This document shows positions 55,703 through 64,000 of a stretch of 64,000 bases of DNA, piece after piece. The stretch's first letter is position 1. Each line of letters starts with the position of its first letter. The notes under the pieces are model-generated. The model was not told the DNA's origin, ran no database searches, and was given only the letters and a program-made list of their open reading frames with translations. Source of the stretch: Saprospirales bacterium GYS_P2D (GTDB lineage Bacteria > Bacteroidota > Bacteroidia > Chitinophagales > Saprospiraceae); the NCBI GenBank assembly GCA_009833045.1, contig WUUP01000002.1, positions 124,001 through 188,000 on the forward strand, read 5' to 3'. The translations under genes and the position numbers were made by a program.

Positions 55703-56488
55703 TTACGCTTCGATCTCTACTTTATCATTGTTATACTTCAAAAACTCGGTAGCCAGACTCAGGAAGTTTCTGGCTCCTTTGCTCGTCACATCATACATGA
55801 TGACCGGCTTGCCCACACTGGGAGCTTCACCGATCTTAGAGTTGCGATGTATGATGGTGTCAAATATGCGATCAGTGACCACGTCATATATTTGATCCAC
55901 TACGATATTGGCCATGCGAAGGCGCTTATCATACATAGAGAGGAGGATACCCTCGATCTCCAGTTTATTGTTAAACTGATTCTTAATACCAGCGATTGTC
56001 TTCTTGAGTTTGCTCAGGCCCGCAAGCGAGAATATCTCACACTGTACAGGGATGATCACAGAGTCAGCAGCAGTCAATGCATTGATCGTGATCAGTCCCA
56101 GAGAGGGTAGACAGTCGATCAGGATATAGTCATACTGATCTTTGATTTTCTTGAGACCTTTTTTGAGAGAATACTCTCGCTTATCCATTCCTACGAGCTC
56201 TATCTCCGCTCCTACGAGATCAATATTAGATGGGATGAGATCGAGATTGGGCACAGAGGTCTTGATGATCGCCTCTGGCATGAGATCAGGATCAACCAGA
56301 CAGTCATAAAGGCTGTATTCTACTTCACTCTCACTGATCCCTACACCGCTGGTAGTATTCGCCTGAGGATCAGAGTCTACGAGCAGGACTTTCTTATCCA
56401 GTACAGCGATAGCTGCTGCGAGATTGATAGCGGTAGTAGTCTTTCCGACACCACCTTTTTGATTTGCTATTGCTATTATTTTGCCCAT
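55703..56488 (-). CDS. parA: Chromosome partitioning ATPase ParA
   Basis: Soj-type Walker ATPase that moves ParB-parS complexes. The 261-residue protein begins GKIIAIANQKGGVGKTTTAI with the deviant Walker A lysine, then VLLVDSDPQANTTSG, DYILIDCLPSLG and VIIPVQCEIFSLAGL. No N-terminal DNA-binding extension, so a chromosomal type. Six bases downstream of the UPF0173 gene. Confidence 0.97.
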   Translation of the reverse strand: MGKIIAIANQKGGVGKTTTAINLAAAIAVLDKKVLLVDSDPQANTTSGVGISESEVEYSLYDCLVDPDLMPEAIIKTSVPNLDLIPSNIDLVGAEIELVGMDKREYSLKKGLKKIKDQYDYILIDCLPSLGLITINALTAADSVIIPVQCEIFSLAGLSKLKKTIAGIKNQFNNKLEIEGILLSMYDKRLRMANIVVDQIYDVVTDRIFDTIIHRNSKIGEAPSVGKPVIMYDVTSKGARNFLSLATEFLKYNNDKVEIEA

Positions 56489-56494
56489 ACTGAT

Positions 56495-57175
56495 TTATAG
56501 TTCGACTGATTCGCCGACTTCCATTAAGATTAGCTCCTTTCCAGCAGCTTTAAATTTTTCTATCGCTTCCTCTTTATTGATCTCTATATAGCCAAAGGTG
56601 TCGAAGTGACATCCGATGATCTTAGTACACTCGATGAAGTCTGATGCGATCAAGGCATCATCTACTCCCATGGTAAAATTATCACCGATTGGCAATATAG
56701 CTACCTCCAGGTTAGGGCAGGTCATGGGGATCAGCTTCATATCCATAGTCAGCGCCGTATCTCCAGCCATGTACATAGATATTTCATCATTCCAGATGAC
56801 GAATCCTCCAGGATTGCCCCCATAGCTACCATCAGGGAGTACCGATGAGTGAATAGCATTGACATACTTCACCGTGCCAAAATCAAAATTCCACTTGCCT
56901 CCATGATTCATTGGATGCCCTTTGATATCCTTTTTACCAAACCATTCTACGATCTCATAATTAGAGATCACAGTAGCTTCACTTCTTTTAGCTATACTTT
57001 CGGCATCAGCCACATGATCAGCATGTCCATGAGTGATGAGCATATAGTCACATGTGATATCATCCACATTTATGGCTTTCGCCAAAGGATTAGGACTGAT
57101 AAAAGGGTCACTAAGCAGCTTTTTGCCATTCAGATCGAATAAAAAGCCATTCTGACCTAAGTATGTGATTTTCAT
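56495..57175 (-). CDS. Metal-dependent hydrolase, UPF0173 (beta-lactamase-like fold)
   Basis: Metallo-beta-lactamase fold protein of the UPF0173 group. ATG 57175 gives MKITYLGQNGFLFDLNGKKL, the normal family start; the in-frame ATG at 57247 adds 24 atypical residues. Metal motifs are LITHGHADHVADAE, MNHGGKW, MYMAGDTAL and IGCHFDTFG. Substrate unknown. It leads the co-oriented parA-parB-DUF5683 group with a six-base gap. Confidence 0.9.
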   Translation of the reverse strand: MKITYLGQNGFLFDLNGKKLLSDPFISPNPLAKAINVDDITCDYMLITHGHADHVADAESIAKRSEATVISNYEIVEWFGKKDIKGHPMNHGGKWNFDFGTVKYVNAIHSSVLPDGSYGGNPGGFVIWNDEISMYMAGDTALTMDMKLIPMTCPNLEVAILPIGDNFTMGVDDALIASDFIECTKIIGCHFDTFGYIEINKEEAIEKFKAAGKELILMEVGESVEL

Positions 57176-57328
57176 GCTGATAAGGGATTTGATTATGCTT
57201 CTGCAAATAACCGTAAAAAATGGCGAAGATGGAAGTGTGCCTATCAATATAGAATCATTAATTCTATCACTGGGCTATGAGATACTATACTTACTTTTGC
57301 AGGGTTACGTATTGATTATCAGGTAGAT

Positions 57329-57358
57329 AGACCGCTATACTGAACTATATAGCGGTCT
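57329..57358. repeat. Perfect 11-bp hairpin upstream of lipB
   Basis: AGACCGCTATA at 57329-57339 and TATAGCGGTCT at 57348-57358 flank an eight-base loop. No T-run follows on either strand, so it is not a standard terminator. It sits between a perfect TACTTTTG box (57292-57299) and the lipB start at 57404, so it would be in the lipB leader if that box is a promoter. Confidence 0.6.
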
Positions 57359-57403
57359 CATCACTTAATAAGCAAGCGATCTATATCTATCAGCGGACAT
57401 CAC

Positions 57404-58096
57404 ATGGAGCAAGTATACTATCAATCTATAGGGACCACCCACAGCTACCAAGAAGTGTGGGATCTACAGACTCATCTGCAGCAAAAGCTCATACGAGCCA
57501 AGCGAAATGAGGAGCCACTACCACCTCACTACCTGCTGCTATGTGAGCATAGTCCCGTCTATACACTCGGCAAGTCGGGCAAAATCGATCATCTCAAGCT
57601 GTCTGAGCAGGAGATCGAGTCAGGAGATATGGAGTTTTTTAAGATTAATAGGGGAGGAGACATCACCTTTCACGGGCCTGGGCAAGTGACGGGATATCCG
57701 ATTTTTGATTTGGATAGATTTTATAATGATCTACATCGCTATGTCAGAGAGCTGGAGGAAGTGATCATCAGGACATTAGCCCACTATGGCATCGAGGGAG
57801 GGCGCATTGCTGAGTTTACTGGTGTATGGGTAGATATCGATAGTCCTCAAAAGCGTAAGATATGCGCCATAGGAGTACATATGTCTCGATGGGTGTCTAT
57901 GCACGGATTTGCGCTCAATATCAATACCGATCTGGGTTACTTCAATAATATCATCCCCTGCGGTATCGCCGATGATGACAAGTCTGTCACGAGTCTCAGC
58001 AAAGAGCTCGGTAGAGCTATAGAGATGCAAGAAGTCCAAGAGGTGATCAAGAAGCAATTTGCCGAAATATTTCAAATAGAATACATCCATGGATAG
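57404..58096 (+). CDS. lipB: Lipoyl(octanoyl) transferase LipB
   Basis: Moves octanoyl from acyl carrier protein to E2 and GcvH domains, ahead of LipA sulphur insertion. The 230-residue protein has LLCEHSPVYTLGKSG, INRGGDITFHGPGQVTGYPI, the catalytic lysine in KICAIGVHMSRWVSMHGFAL, and the catalytic cysteine in IIPCGIADDDKSVTSL. It overlaps the following pseudouridine synthase gene by eight bases. It serves lipoylated complexes such as the one using the pdhA product. Confidence 0.97.
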   Translation: MEQVYYQSIGTTHSYQEVWDLQTHLQQKLIRAKRNEEPLPPHYLLLCEHSPVYTLGKSGKIDHLKLSEQEIESGDMEFFKINRGGDITFHGPGQVTGYPIFDLDRFYNDLHRYVRELEEVIIRTLAHYGIEGGRIAEFTGVWVDIDSPQKRKICAIGVHMSRWVSMHGFALNINTDLGYFNNIIPCGIADDDKSVTSLSKELGRAIEMQEVQEVIKKQFAEIFQIEYIHG

Positions 58097-58655
58097 CTAT
58101 CTGATCTATAAGCCCTATCGGATGCTCAGCCAATTTACAAATGAGATCCCTGAGCACTATACCTTAGCAGATCTGGACTATAATTTTCCTCGAGATGTAT
58201 ATCCAGTAGGTCGACTCGATGCGGATAGCGAGGGGCTACTACTCCTGACTAATGATAAATCTCTTAATGCCCAACTACTATCTCCTAAAAACAAAAAACC
58301 AAAAACCTACTGGGCTCAGGTAGAAGGCGCACCGAGTATTCAGGACCTACATCCTATCACCCAAGGTCTCACCATCAAAATCAAACGAAAACCCTATCAG
58401 ACACTTCCTGCCGAAGTAAACATCATCCCTGCTCCTAATCTCCCAGAAAGGGATCCTCCTATACGCTATCGCAAAGCTATCCCGACTACCTGGCTATCGC
58501 TCACACTCATCGAGGGCAAGAATCGCCAAGTACGAAAGATGTGCGCTGCCGTAGGGTATCCAGTATTACGATTAGTCAGAGCGGGTTTTGATCAGTGGTC
58601 ACTGACAGATCCTCATTGGAGTATGATGAAGCCTGGGGATGTGGTGAGGGTGTGA
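58089..58655 (+). CDS. rRNA pseudouridine synthase (RsuA/RluE-like, no S4 domain)
   Basis: Isomerises a uridine in rRNA. The 188-residue protein has the catalytic-aspartate motif VYPVGRLDADSEGLLLLTND, then KTYWAQVEG, and the C-terminal LTLIEGKNRQVRKMCAAVGYPVLRLVRAGF. It lacks the N-terminal S4 domain of RsuA and RluB, which matches RluE-type enzymes (23S rRNA). The exact target is not decidable here. Confidence 0.9.
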   Translation: MDSYLIYKPYRMLSQFTNEIPEHYTLADLDYNFPRDVYPVGRLDADSEGLLLLTNDKSLNAQLLSPKNKKPKTYWAQVEGAPSIQDLHPITQGLTIKIKRKPYQTLPAEVNIIPAPNLPERDPPIRYRKAIPTTWLSLTLIEGKNRQVRKMCAAVGYPVLRLVRAGFDQWSLTDPHWSMMKPGDVVRV

Positions 58656-58781
58656 GGGAACAAGGGCGAGTTCTTTTTGATATTTAATTACTCTTCCTAC
58701 TTTCATAGTGCTGAAACGACAAATAATAATATCTGAAAGCACCAATTTCAATGTTACTAATTTGAATGAATTTAAGACCCC

Positions 58782-59123
58782 ATGAAAATTTCACCATTAA
58801 TCGTGCTGGTGATCTGTCTGATTGGATGTTTGGATCAGATCCAAAAAATGAAGTTTTGTCATTTAAAATACTATACCGAAGCAGATAGCTATGAACTAAC
58901 AGTTGAGAAAATAGAATTTCAAGGATCTTTCACCACTGTTAATGATTCAGTAATTTTTGTAGGAAATAAAAATTTAGAGCCACTGTATTTCAAAGTCGGC
59001 GATGTAGTCTATAAAAGTGCTCATGATAGTATCATTCATTATGTTAGATCAGACTCGATTTATTTAATTTCAAATTATGGGCATGAACAGAATGATGCTT
59101 ATATGAAATGGTTATGTGATTAA
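58782..59123 (+). CDS. Hypothetical lipoprotein
   Basis: A 113-residue protein with a lipoprotein signal (MKISPLIVLVICLIGC, lipobox LIGC at about residues 13-16). The rest is beta-rich and polar. Notably more AT-rich than the housekeeping genes upstream. First of three unrecognised envelope genes in this patch. Confidence 0.65.
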   Translation: MKISPLIVLVICLIGCLDQIQKMKFCHLKYYTEADSYELTVEKIEFQGSFTTVNDSVIFVGNKNLEPLYFKVGDVVYKSAHDSIIHYVRSDSIYLISNYGHEQNDAYMKWLCD

Positions 59124-59170
59124 AAAAGGCTTTAAACTTCAAATAGTGAATAGTCAACTAATTAGCGCTG

Positions 59171-59647
59171 ATGAATAAGACCGAAAGTAATTTTAATTAT
59201 TTCGTCTCTTTACATCAATTGTTCGGAGGTATTTTTGGAATAGGTTTTATAATATTTACCTCTTTGATTGAGTATTGGTCATTTTGGTCTTTACTATGCA
59301 TAGCCATTTTTACTTTCTCAATTGTAGCCGGGTATAAGTACTTTAATAAGTCTAAATATGGATTAGAATTTACAATGGCAAACTATTTCATTCAGGTTGT
59401 TGGATTCTCAGTTGGTGATACTATATCTTATACTTATAATCTGGGGCCATACGTTCAGTTGGGCTATGATTTTTCTGAATCATTCATCGTAGCAAATTTT
59501 GGCATAATGTCGGATTTTAGAATTATTTGGGGTAATGAGAGCTCTTACTGTGTTATGATCAATATCGTGGCTTTGGTTGTATTAATTTCTTTAATTTATG
59601 GAGACGAATTTTTAAAACATATTGATTTTGAAACTCCTCCATTTTAA
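59171..59647 (+). CDS. Hypothetical integral membrane protein
   Basis: A 158-residue protein with about four hydrophobic segments (LFGGIFGIGFIIFTSLIEYW, LLCIAIFTFSIVAGYKYF, MANYFIQVVGFSVGDTISY, MINIVALVVLISLIYG). No known motif. AT-rich. It follows the lipoprotein gene by 47 bp in the same direction and precedes an interspersed repeat. Confidence 0.65.
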   Translation: MNKTESNFNYFVSLHQLFGGIFGIGFIIFTSLIEYWSFWSLLCIAIFTFSIVAGYKYFNKSKYGLEFTMANYFIQVVGFSVGDTISYTYNLGPYVQLGYDFSESFIVANFGIMSDFRIIWGNESSYCVMINIVALVVLISLIYGDEFLKHIDFETPPF

Positions 59648-59668
59648 ACTTTTTGAGGCCCTTGCTAT

Positions 59669-59790
59669 CCTAAGTCTGTTATCATAAGACAAATAACAGA
59701 CAGCTGTTCGAATGTCTGTGACTTCGAATAAATATGTGCCTCACCAAGAGAGATATGAATTTGAAGTTTCAAACTTCAGATAGTGATGGG
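59669..59790. repeat. Interspersed repeat, second family, copy 1
   Basis: Shares with 60556-60657 the blocks CCTAAGTCTGT-ATC, then TTCG-ATGTCTGTGACTT-GAA, then TTCAGATAG-GAT. This copy carries an extra ~20 bases that create a perfect nine-base hairpin, GTCTGTTAT with ATAACAGAC. The two copies flank the lipoprotein gene at 59836-60534 in direct orientation. Confidence 0.6.
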
Positions 59791-59835
59791 AGCTAAAATT
59801 CATAGACAAATGGCAAAAAATAAAAAAGATAAGTA

Positions 59836-60534
59836 ATGGACTCTTTGAAGTGGATTAGTATTGCCGCTATATCATTATTTTCTTGTATGCCTAAACCTTC
59901 ATTAGAAGGTACTTATGAACTATACAATAGTGAAGGATGCAATAGAAACTTTCTAAAGTTAGAACACTGGACTTTTCCAATGGTAAGACAGCCACCTAAA
60001 ATATACTTTAGGGATGGTATTTTTATCAATCCACCTTATGTCAAAAATGGAAAACCATTATTCTGTATGTATAATAGGTCCTATAAGAAAATTGAATTAT
60101 GTGAAATAGGAAAGATTGATATGAGAATAGATGGTGATAAATTATTTTTGTCTAAAGAGGGCTGTATTCTAGAGTTTAGAAAATCTCGGGATTTTGATCA
60201 TTTTTCAGAAAATTCTCTATATACTATTAAGTTGGAAATGTTCGACTACGATTTAAACTTTATTGGATCAGAAGAGTGGATTAGGACCGATTCTACAGAG
60301 CATCTATTTAAGTTGGCTGAAGCTATTGGTATTCAACACATGGACAGAGTTCATGACGAAGGTCTTGCAGATGGAACAGAATATTGCCTAACTTTTAGTG
60401 ACAATTTTGACAATGAATATCGAACTGTCAGCTTTAATTCTATTCACACTCCTTATGAGATACATATTTTGTTGAGATATCTTATGTATGATCTTTATCC
60501 TAAAAACTTGAAAGCCAAACATTTGAGATATTAG
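59836..60534 (+). CDS. Hypothetical lipoprotein
   Basis: A 232-residue protein with a likely lipoprotein signal (WISIAAISLFSC, lipid-modified Cys at about residue 17). The mature region starts with a calycin-like opening (SLEGTYELYNSEGCNRNF) and continues beta-rich; several cysteines. Family not recognised. AT-rich and bracketed by two copies of a diverged direct repeat, which hints at acquisition or mobility, though no mobility gene is seen. Confidence 0.65.
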   Translation: MDSLKWISIAAISLFSCMPKPSLEGTYELYNSEGCNRNFLKLEHWTFPMVRQPPKIYFRDGIFINPPYVKNGKPLFCMYNRSYKKIELCEIGKIDMRIDGDKLFLSKEGCILEFRKSRDFDHFSENSLYTIKLEMFDYDLNFIGSEEWIRTDSTEHLFKLAEAIGIQHMDRVHDEGLADGTEYCLTFSDNFDNEYRTVSFNSIHTPYEIHILLRYLMYDLYPKNLKAKHLRY

Positions 60535-60555
60535 GATCTGATATAACACCCGATT

Positions 60556-60657
60556 CCTAAGTCTGTAATCGCTCTTCGGATGTCTGTGACTTAGAACTTA
60601 TATGATATCGGAACATGAGAAATATTCATGCGAAGTTGTAATTTCAGATAGCGATAG
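60556..60657. repeat. Interspersed repeat, second family, copy 2
   Basis: Partner of the repeat at 59669-59790, lacking its ~20-base hairpin segment. It reads CCTAAGTCTGTAATC, GGATGTCTGTGACTTAGAA and ATTTCAGATAGCGATAG in the same order. Confidence 0.6.
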
Positions 60658-60725
60658 ACGTCAGCATCACGGATTAGTACGGATGATTGGATTGCACCGA
60701 TTCCCACTATATGAAAGCGATCAGT

Positions 60726-61007
60726 ATCATCCTTCTTTTTCAAGAGAAGGACGGGAGGATGAGTTCGGTGACTAATATTTGGAAAAGAGCGGATGAATTC
60801 GTAGCGAGATCTGCCAAATTTTTGAAATTTGGTAAATCTGGTAAAGGGTCTCAAGCTGAAAATGATAATTTATTTCAGCTTATTAACCCTCCGCCCTTCG
60901 GGCACCTCCCTTAAAATGGAGGACAGTTTATACTCTTGATTTTACAATTGAAAACCAATTGTATCATCCTTCTTTCTCGAGAGAAGGACAGGAGTATGAG
61001 TTCGATG
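60726..61007. repeat. Solitary copy of the 37-kb structured repeat
   Basis: A 3' fragment of the unit (ATCATCCTTC to GATGAGTTCGGTG, 60726-60768), a short 27-base linker, then a near-complete unit from the GTAGCGAGATCTGCC segment (about 60800) through CCCTCCGCCCTTCGGGCACC to GAGTTCGATGG (61007). The ~128-base linker of the tandem array, with its TATCTCCCTCG element, is absent, showing the repeat is modular. The stretch 60535-61173 therefore holds two repeats and AT-rich DNA but no gene I can support. Confidence 0.88.
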
Positions 61008-61173
61008 GCAGATACTTGGCTCTTCATACAGTACTCCAGCATTAGTCTTCGATTATCATGAGCACCAAACACATTACACAATTATTTAATATATAAATAA
61101 CTCACTATAGCAATTATAAGAGTATAACTTCCTATTTTCGTAACATACATACAGGCGGAGAGTTTTAAAAAGT

Positions 61174-63975
61174 ATGAACCAAACGATATTACAAGGGATA
61201 AGAACAATACTGCTGAACATGACTCTGTCAGGAGTGCTACGAGCGCAGACAGACTGTGAAGTAACTTTGGCCGTAGAGCCAGCATCTGTATATCCAGATC
61301 AAGAAGAAATCTGCGTCAATGTCACGGTCAGAGGATTTGAAGATATATTGTCTATCGTGCAGCCGATATCCTATCCAGCGGAATATCTCAGCTACACGAG
61401 TATGAGCTACAGTGCACATGAGGGGATGACCGTCGACCAAGATACCACTGGTCTCATCGTCATCAAATGGGAAGATAATACGGGAGTAGGCGCTCAAAAT
61501 CTGGTAGAGGATACCGATATATTGATCACCCTGTGTTTTGAGGTGCTGGAGATCCCAGCGGATGATATACACATAGCTTTTGGAGACTATACGGATCGGT
61601 CTACTACGATCATCACCAGTAGCGAGCTATATGTCATGGAGCACTGTAGTATCGATGGCTATATCGAGGTGCCCTGTACTCGACAGCCTTTAGAGTTTAT
61701 TTTTAGAGACATCGTGGCACTTGATACATTTTGTGATATTAGCACGGGCTTTACTGAGCTCACGGCTTGGCGAAATGAGCATTTACTTCCATTTCATGTC
61801 AAGATCTATGCGGATAGCGTGCTGGAGGTAGATATGCTTTTTGACCATAGATATGACAAGCATTTCTGGGATTATCGCTATGATCAGCCCTACTATGTCG
61901 AAGTGACTAATCCAGCTGGCTGTATGACAGATACGACGATCACCTATCAACGTCACGAGGAGGGTGAGGTTCTGACGTTTAGCAGCCAAGATATAGGTCA
62001 CAGCTGCGAATATTCTAATAATGGGTATATCGAGTTTACTATGGGCTCAGGAGACTGGCCCAATACCTATGTACAGTGGGATCATGGGCCCGGATCTCCG
62101 TATACACGAGGAAATAGACCATATCGATTAGACGGGCTATCTGCGGGGACCTACTCTGTGACAGTATCTCATAGCAGCTGTGAGGTCAGAGGCACTTTCG
62201 TAGTGGAGAATATCCCACAGGTTGAAGTAAACCAAGATATCACACCTCCCCAATGTGGATCGTACGATGGGCGGATAGTCGTGACCGTGAGTCCCTCAGA
62301 CGACTACACCTATCAATGGAACATAGAGGACGGTGCTGATGGTCGATATTTTCGCAATGCCGGTATAGGTGTCTATGAGGTGGATATCATATCACCAGCA
62401 GGCTGCATCACGACAGAGCGAATAGTCATAGACACAGTCCAGCCTGTCACTATCGAAGTGTATGAGGACTACTCTGACTGTAGTCAAAGTAAGACGCTGA
62501 GAGCACGCCCCTCCTATGATGGAGGTCGACACCTACAGTATCACTGGAGTACTGGTGAGACGGAGCGAGCCTTTGATAGTGCCATCACTGTAGATGAACC
62601 TGGCATCTATTGGGCCTATGGAGACAATGGTGACTGCCTGAGTGACACTATCTATTATGAAATACTATTCGATAATATCAGCTACTATGAGCTGGATACG
62701 ATCATCGTGACACCTCCAGAGTGTCATGCCTCATCAGGTCGGGTGGAGTTCGTGATGGATCCTCCAGATGCCTATGATTTTTTGATAGGTCTGGATACCT
62801 ATAGTCATGAGATCATAGATGATATAGCCCCAGGAGAGCATGAGGTAGAAATCTATAATCCTTCTGGATGCAGCATACTGACTACTTTCACTATGCCTAC
62901 ACCTGTGGTCACTGAAGTATCGATTGACTCGGCACAGAGTACATTCGTTATATGCGAAGGGGAGAGTGCCTCCGTACATATACAGCACAATGGGGCCACA
63001 CTCAGAGATGGGGCTGGCAGAGAGCTTAGCTCACCGCTGCTACTTCCTGCTGGATCACACACGATCTATAGTGTCTCCTCCGATGGATGTAGAGATAGTA
63101 TAGAGATACAGATCGATGAAACTGTGAGCTTAGATTTTAGCTTATCATGGCTACTAGAAGATTTTCTCTGTGAACATGATGCGACAGCGATATATCCTTT
63201 TCACATCTCTGAGGATATCGGTCCAGATTGGATCATTAGTTGGAATGGTCAATTAACCGATTGGCAGTCAGAATTAAATGCTCACCCTGGTATTAACACT
63301 ATCGAGATCATTACTCCAGAGGGATGTGCCTATTATGACGAGCATGAGGTCACATCTCACGAGTTTGAAGGGACGATAGATACCACTCTATATGTAAAAG
63401 CTGGAGATATGCTACAGACCAGCATGTCACATATCGATGATGACTTCTTATGGTATATCGAGTGGACCGCCTCTGAGGAGGTAGTATGTCTCAATGATAC
63501 CTGCAATCAGATTCAAATCGTGCCAATGGATTCGTACAGCTATGAGTTTACTCTGATTGATACTTTTGGATGTATGACACTCGGAGCACTACAGGTCATC
63601 GTTGAGGAGCCTGACTCTATCATCATCGATACGATGACCGTGGATACATCGATCATGGATACTGTAATCGTAGATCCTCCTGTCATGGCAACTACTCAGT
63701 ACTACCTTCCCAACGCTATCCGCAAGGGTAGTGCACAGAATGGTGCGTTCTGCATTCATGCAAGTAGTGAAATAGTATCAGTGGAGAGTTTCTCATTATT
63801 TGATCGATGGGGAGGACGTAGAGCGCATGCCTCAGGGTTGATATCCGCAGGTCAGTTTTGTCTTGATGCTCAAGCTACAGAGGAGCTATCTACCGGCGTC
63901 TATGTCTATGCAGTGGTATTAGTGACCGATACCGGAGAGAGAGTGACAGCGACTGGAGATGTGACGGTGCTGTAG
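61174..63975 (+). CDS. Secreted multidomain protein with type IX secretion (type B) C-terminal domain
   Basis: A 933-residue surface or secreted protein. Weak N-terminal signal (ILLNMTLSGVLRAQ). Residues about 28-165 resemble a cohesin-type beta-sandwich (VSVYPDQEE-like opening, TGLIVIKWEDNTG, ITLCFEVLEI). The middle holds SprB/PKD-like repeats with paired cysteines (GLSAGTYSVTVSHSSC, AGIGVYEVDIISPAGC, APGEHEVEIYNPSGC). The last ~95 residues match the CHU_C/type B sorting domain: YYLPNAIRKGSAQNG, FSLFDRWGGRR, STGVYVYAVVLVTDTGERV. This directs export through the type IX system. Adhesion is plausible; no enzyme motif is seen. Confidence 0.88.
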   Translation: MNQTILQGIRTILLNMTLSGVLRAQTDCEVTLAVEPASVYPDQEEICVNVTVRGFEDILSIVQPISYPAEYLSYTSMSYSAHEGMTVDQDTTGLIVIKWEDNTGVGAQNLVEDTDILITLCFEVLEIPADDIHIAFGDYTDRSTTIITSSELYVMEHCSIDGYIEVPCTRQPLEFIFRDIVALDTFCDISTGFTELTAWRNEHLLPFHVKIYADSVLEVDMLFDHRYDKHFWDYRYDQPYYVEVTNPAGCMTDTTITYQRHEEGEVLTFSSQDIGHSCEYSNNGYIEFTMGSGDWPNTYVQWDHGPGSPYTRGNRPYRLDGLSAGTYSVTVSHSSCEVRGTFVVENIPQVEVNQDITPPQCGSYDGRIVVTVSPSDDYTYQWNIEDGADGRYFRNAGIGVYEVDIISPAGCITTERIVIDTVQPVTIEVYEDYSDCSQSKTLRARPSYDGGRHLQYHWSTGETERAFDSAITVDEPGIYWAYGDNGDCLSDTIYYEILFDNISYYELDTIIVTPPECHASSGRVEFVMDPPDAYDFLIGLDTYSHEIIDDIAPGEHEVEIYNPSGCSILTTFTMPTPVVTEVSIDSAQSTFVICEGESASVHIQHNGATLRDGAGRELSSPLLLPAGSHTIYSVSSDGCRDSIEIQIDETVSLDFSLSWLLEDFLCEHDATAIYPFHISEDIGPDWIISWNGQLTDWQSELNAHPGINTIEIITPEGCAYYDEHEVTSHEFEGTIDTTLYVKAGDMLQTSMSHIDDDFLWYIEWTASEEVVCLNDTCNQIQIVPMDSYSYEFTLIDTFGCMTLGALQVIVEEPDSIIIDTMTVDTSIMDTVIVDPPVMATTQYYLPNAIRKGSAQNGAFCIHASSEIVSVESFSLFDRWGGRRAHASGLISAGQFCLDAQATEELSTGVYVYAVVLVTDTGERVTATGDVTVL

Positions 63976-64000
63976 GGGAGGGAAGTAATTCCTAAATTGC

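Noticed and set aside
54807-57247. parS site near parAB
   Set aside because: I saw no palindrome matching the known parS consensus. An exhaustive search was not possible.
57329-57358. Terminator at the hairpin before lipB
   Set aside because: No T-run follows on either strand and no gene ends just upstream on the plus strand.
1-64000. tRNA or rRNA genes
   Set aside because: No cloverleaf or GGTTCGA-type T-arm in a tRNA context was found. GGTTCGAA-like strings inside the repeats lack the other arms.

Overview
The window reads as chromosomal DNA of a free-living member of the phylum Bacteroidota, most likely in or near the Saprospiria (inference). The evidence is: OmpA proteins with thrombospondin type 3 repeats, a large secreted protein ending in a type B (CHU_C-like) type IX secretion signal, DUF3078, DUF2147 and DUF5683 proteins, the local orders recF-DUF721 and parA-parB-DUF5683, TAnnTTTG-type promoter boxes, and few Shine-Dalgarno sequences. 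Most of the window is dense housekeeping and amino-acid biosynthesis DNA. I see no tRNA, rRNA, CRISPR array, transposase or prophage gene.

Layout. 1-10.9 kb: an aminotransferase running off the left edge, a one-domain asparaginase homologue, an OmpA/TSP3 outer-membrane protein, purE-purK, a dihydroorotase, ribH, a TPR membrane protein, pdhA, recF and a DUF721 protein. 10.9-20 kb: a secreted subtilase, recQ with an overlapping glycosyltransferase, a periplasmic TPR protein, DUF3078 and DUF2147 envelope proteins and an ABC-2 type exporter pair. 20-27.3 kb: a complete histidine operon, hisGDCBHAF(IE), preceded by a leader peptide with five His codons and a terminator/antiterminator switch. 27.3-31.1 kb: a small candidate membrane-protein gene, then an NRAMP-fold transporter with pxpABC (5-oxoprolinase). 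31.1-37.1 kb: corA, a protein joining a metallopeptidase-like domain, a TolB-like propeller and a beta-barrel, a PBP4-type DD-peptidase and a small exported protein. 37.2-38.1 kb: a tandem array of a structured repeat of about 328 bp. 38.3-40.3 kb: an M23-LysM peptidase, a PadR regulator and a second M23 peptidase that carries a PadR-partner-like N-terminal segment. 40.3-46 kb: a tryptophan operon, trpEGCFBA, without trpD, behind a leader peptide with three consecutive Trp codons and an attenuator. 46-58.7 kb: an AsmA-like protein, a fused double ABC ATPase, fmt, an OmpA-SPOR protein, DUF5683, parB, parA, a UPF0173 hydrolase, lipB and a pseudouridine synthase. 58.7-61.1 kb: an AT-rich accessory patch with three hypothetical membrane or lipoprotein genes and interspersed repeats, including a solitary copy of the 37-kb repeat. 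61.2-64 kb: a 933-residue adhesin-like type IX secretion substrate.

How the parts work together. The his and trp operons each look controlled by classical ribosome-mediated attenuation, and in both the best antiterminator strand starts at the leader stop codon. HisG is the long form and TrpE has the LLESS element, so both pathways also appear feedback-inhibited at the enzyme level. Convergent gene pairs end in one of two ways: three share a terminator hairpin, and three overlap their stop codons by exactly four bases. The most unusual items are the paired his/trp attenuators, the NRAMP homologue that has lost its metal-ligand motifs beside pxpABC, the PadR/M23 module, the missing trpD and the mosaic repeat array.
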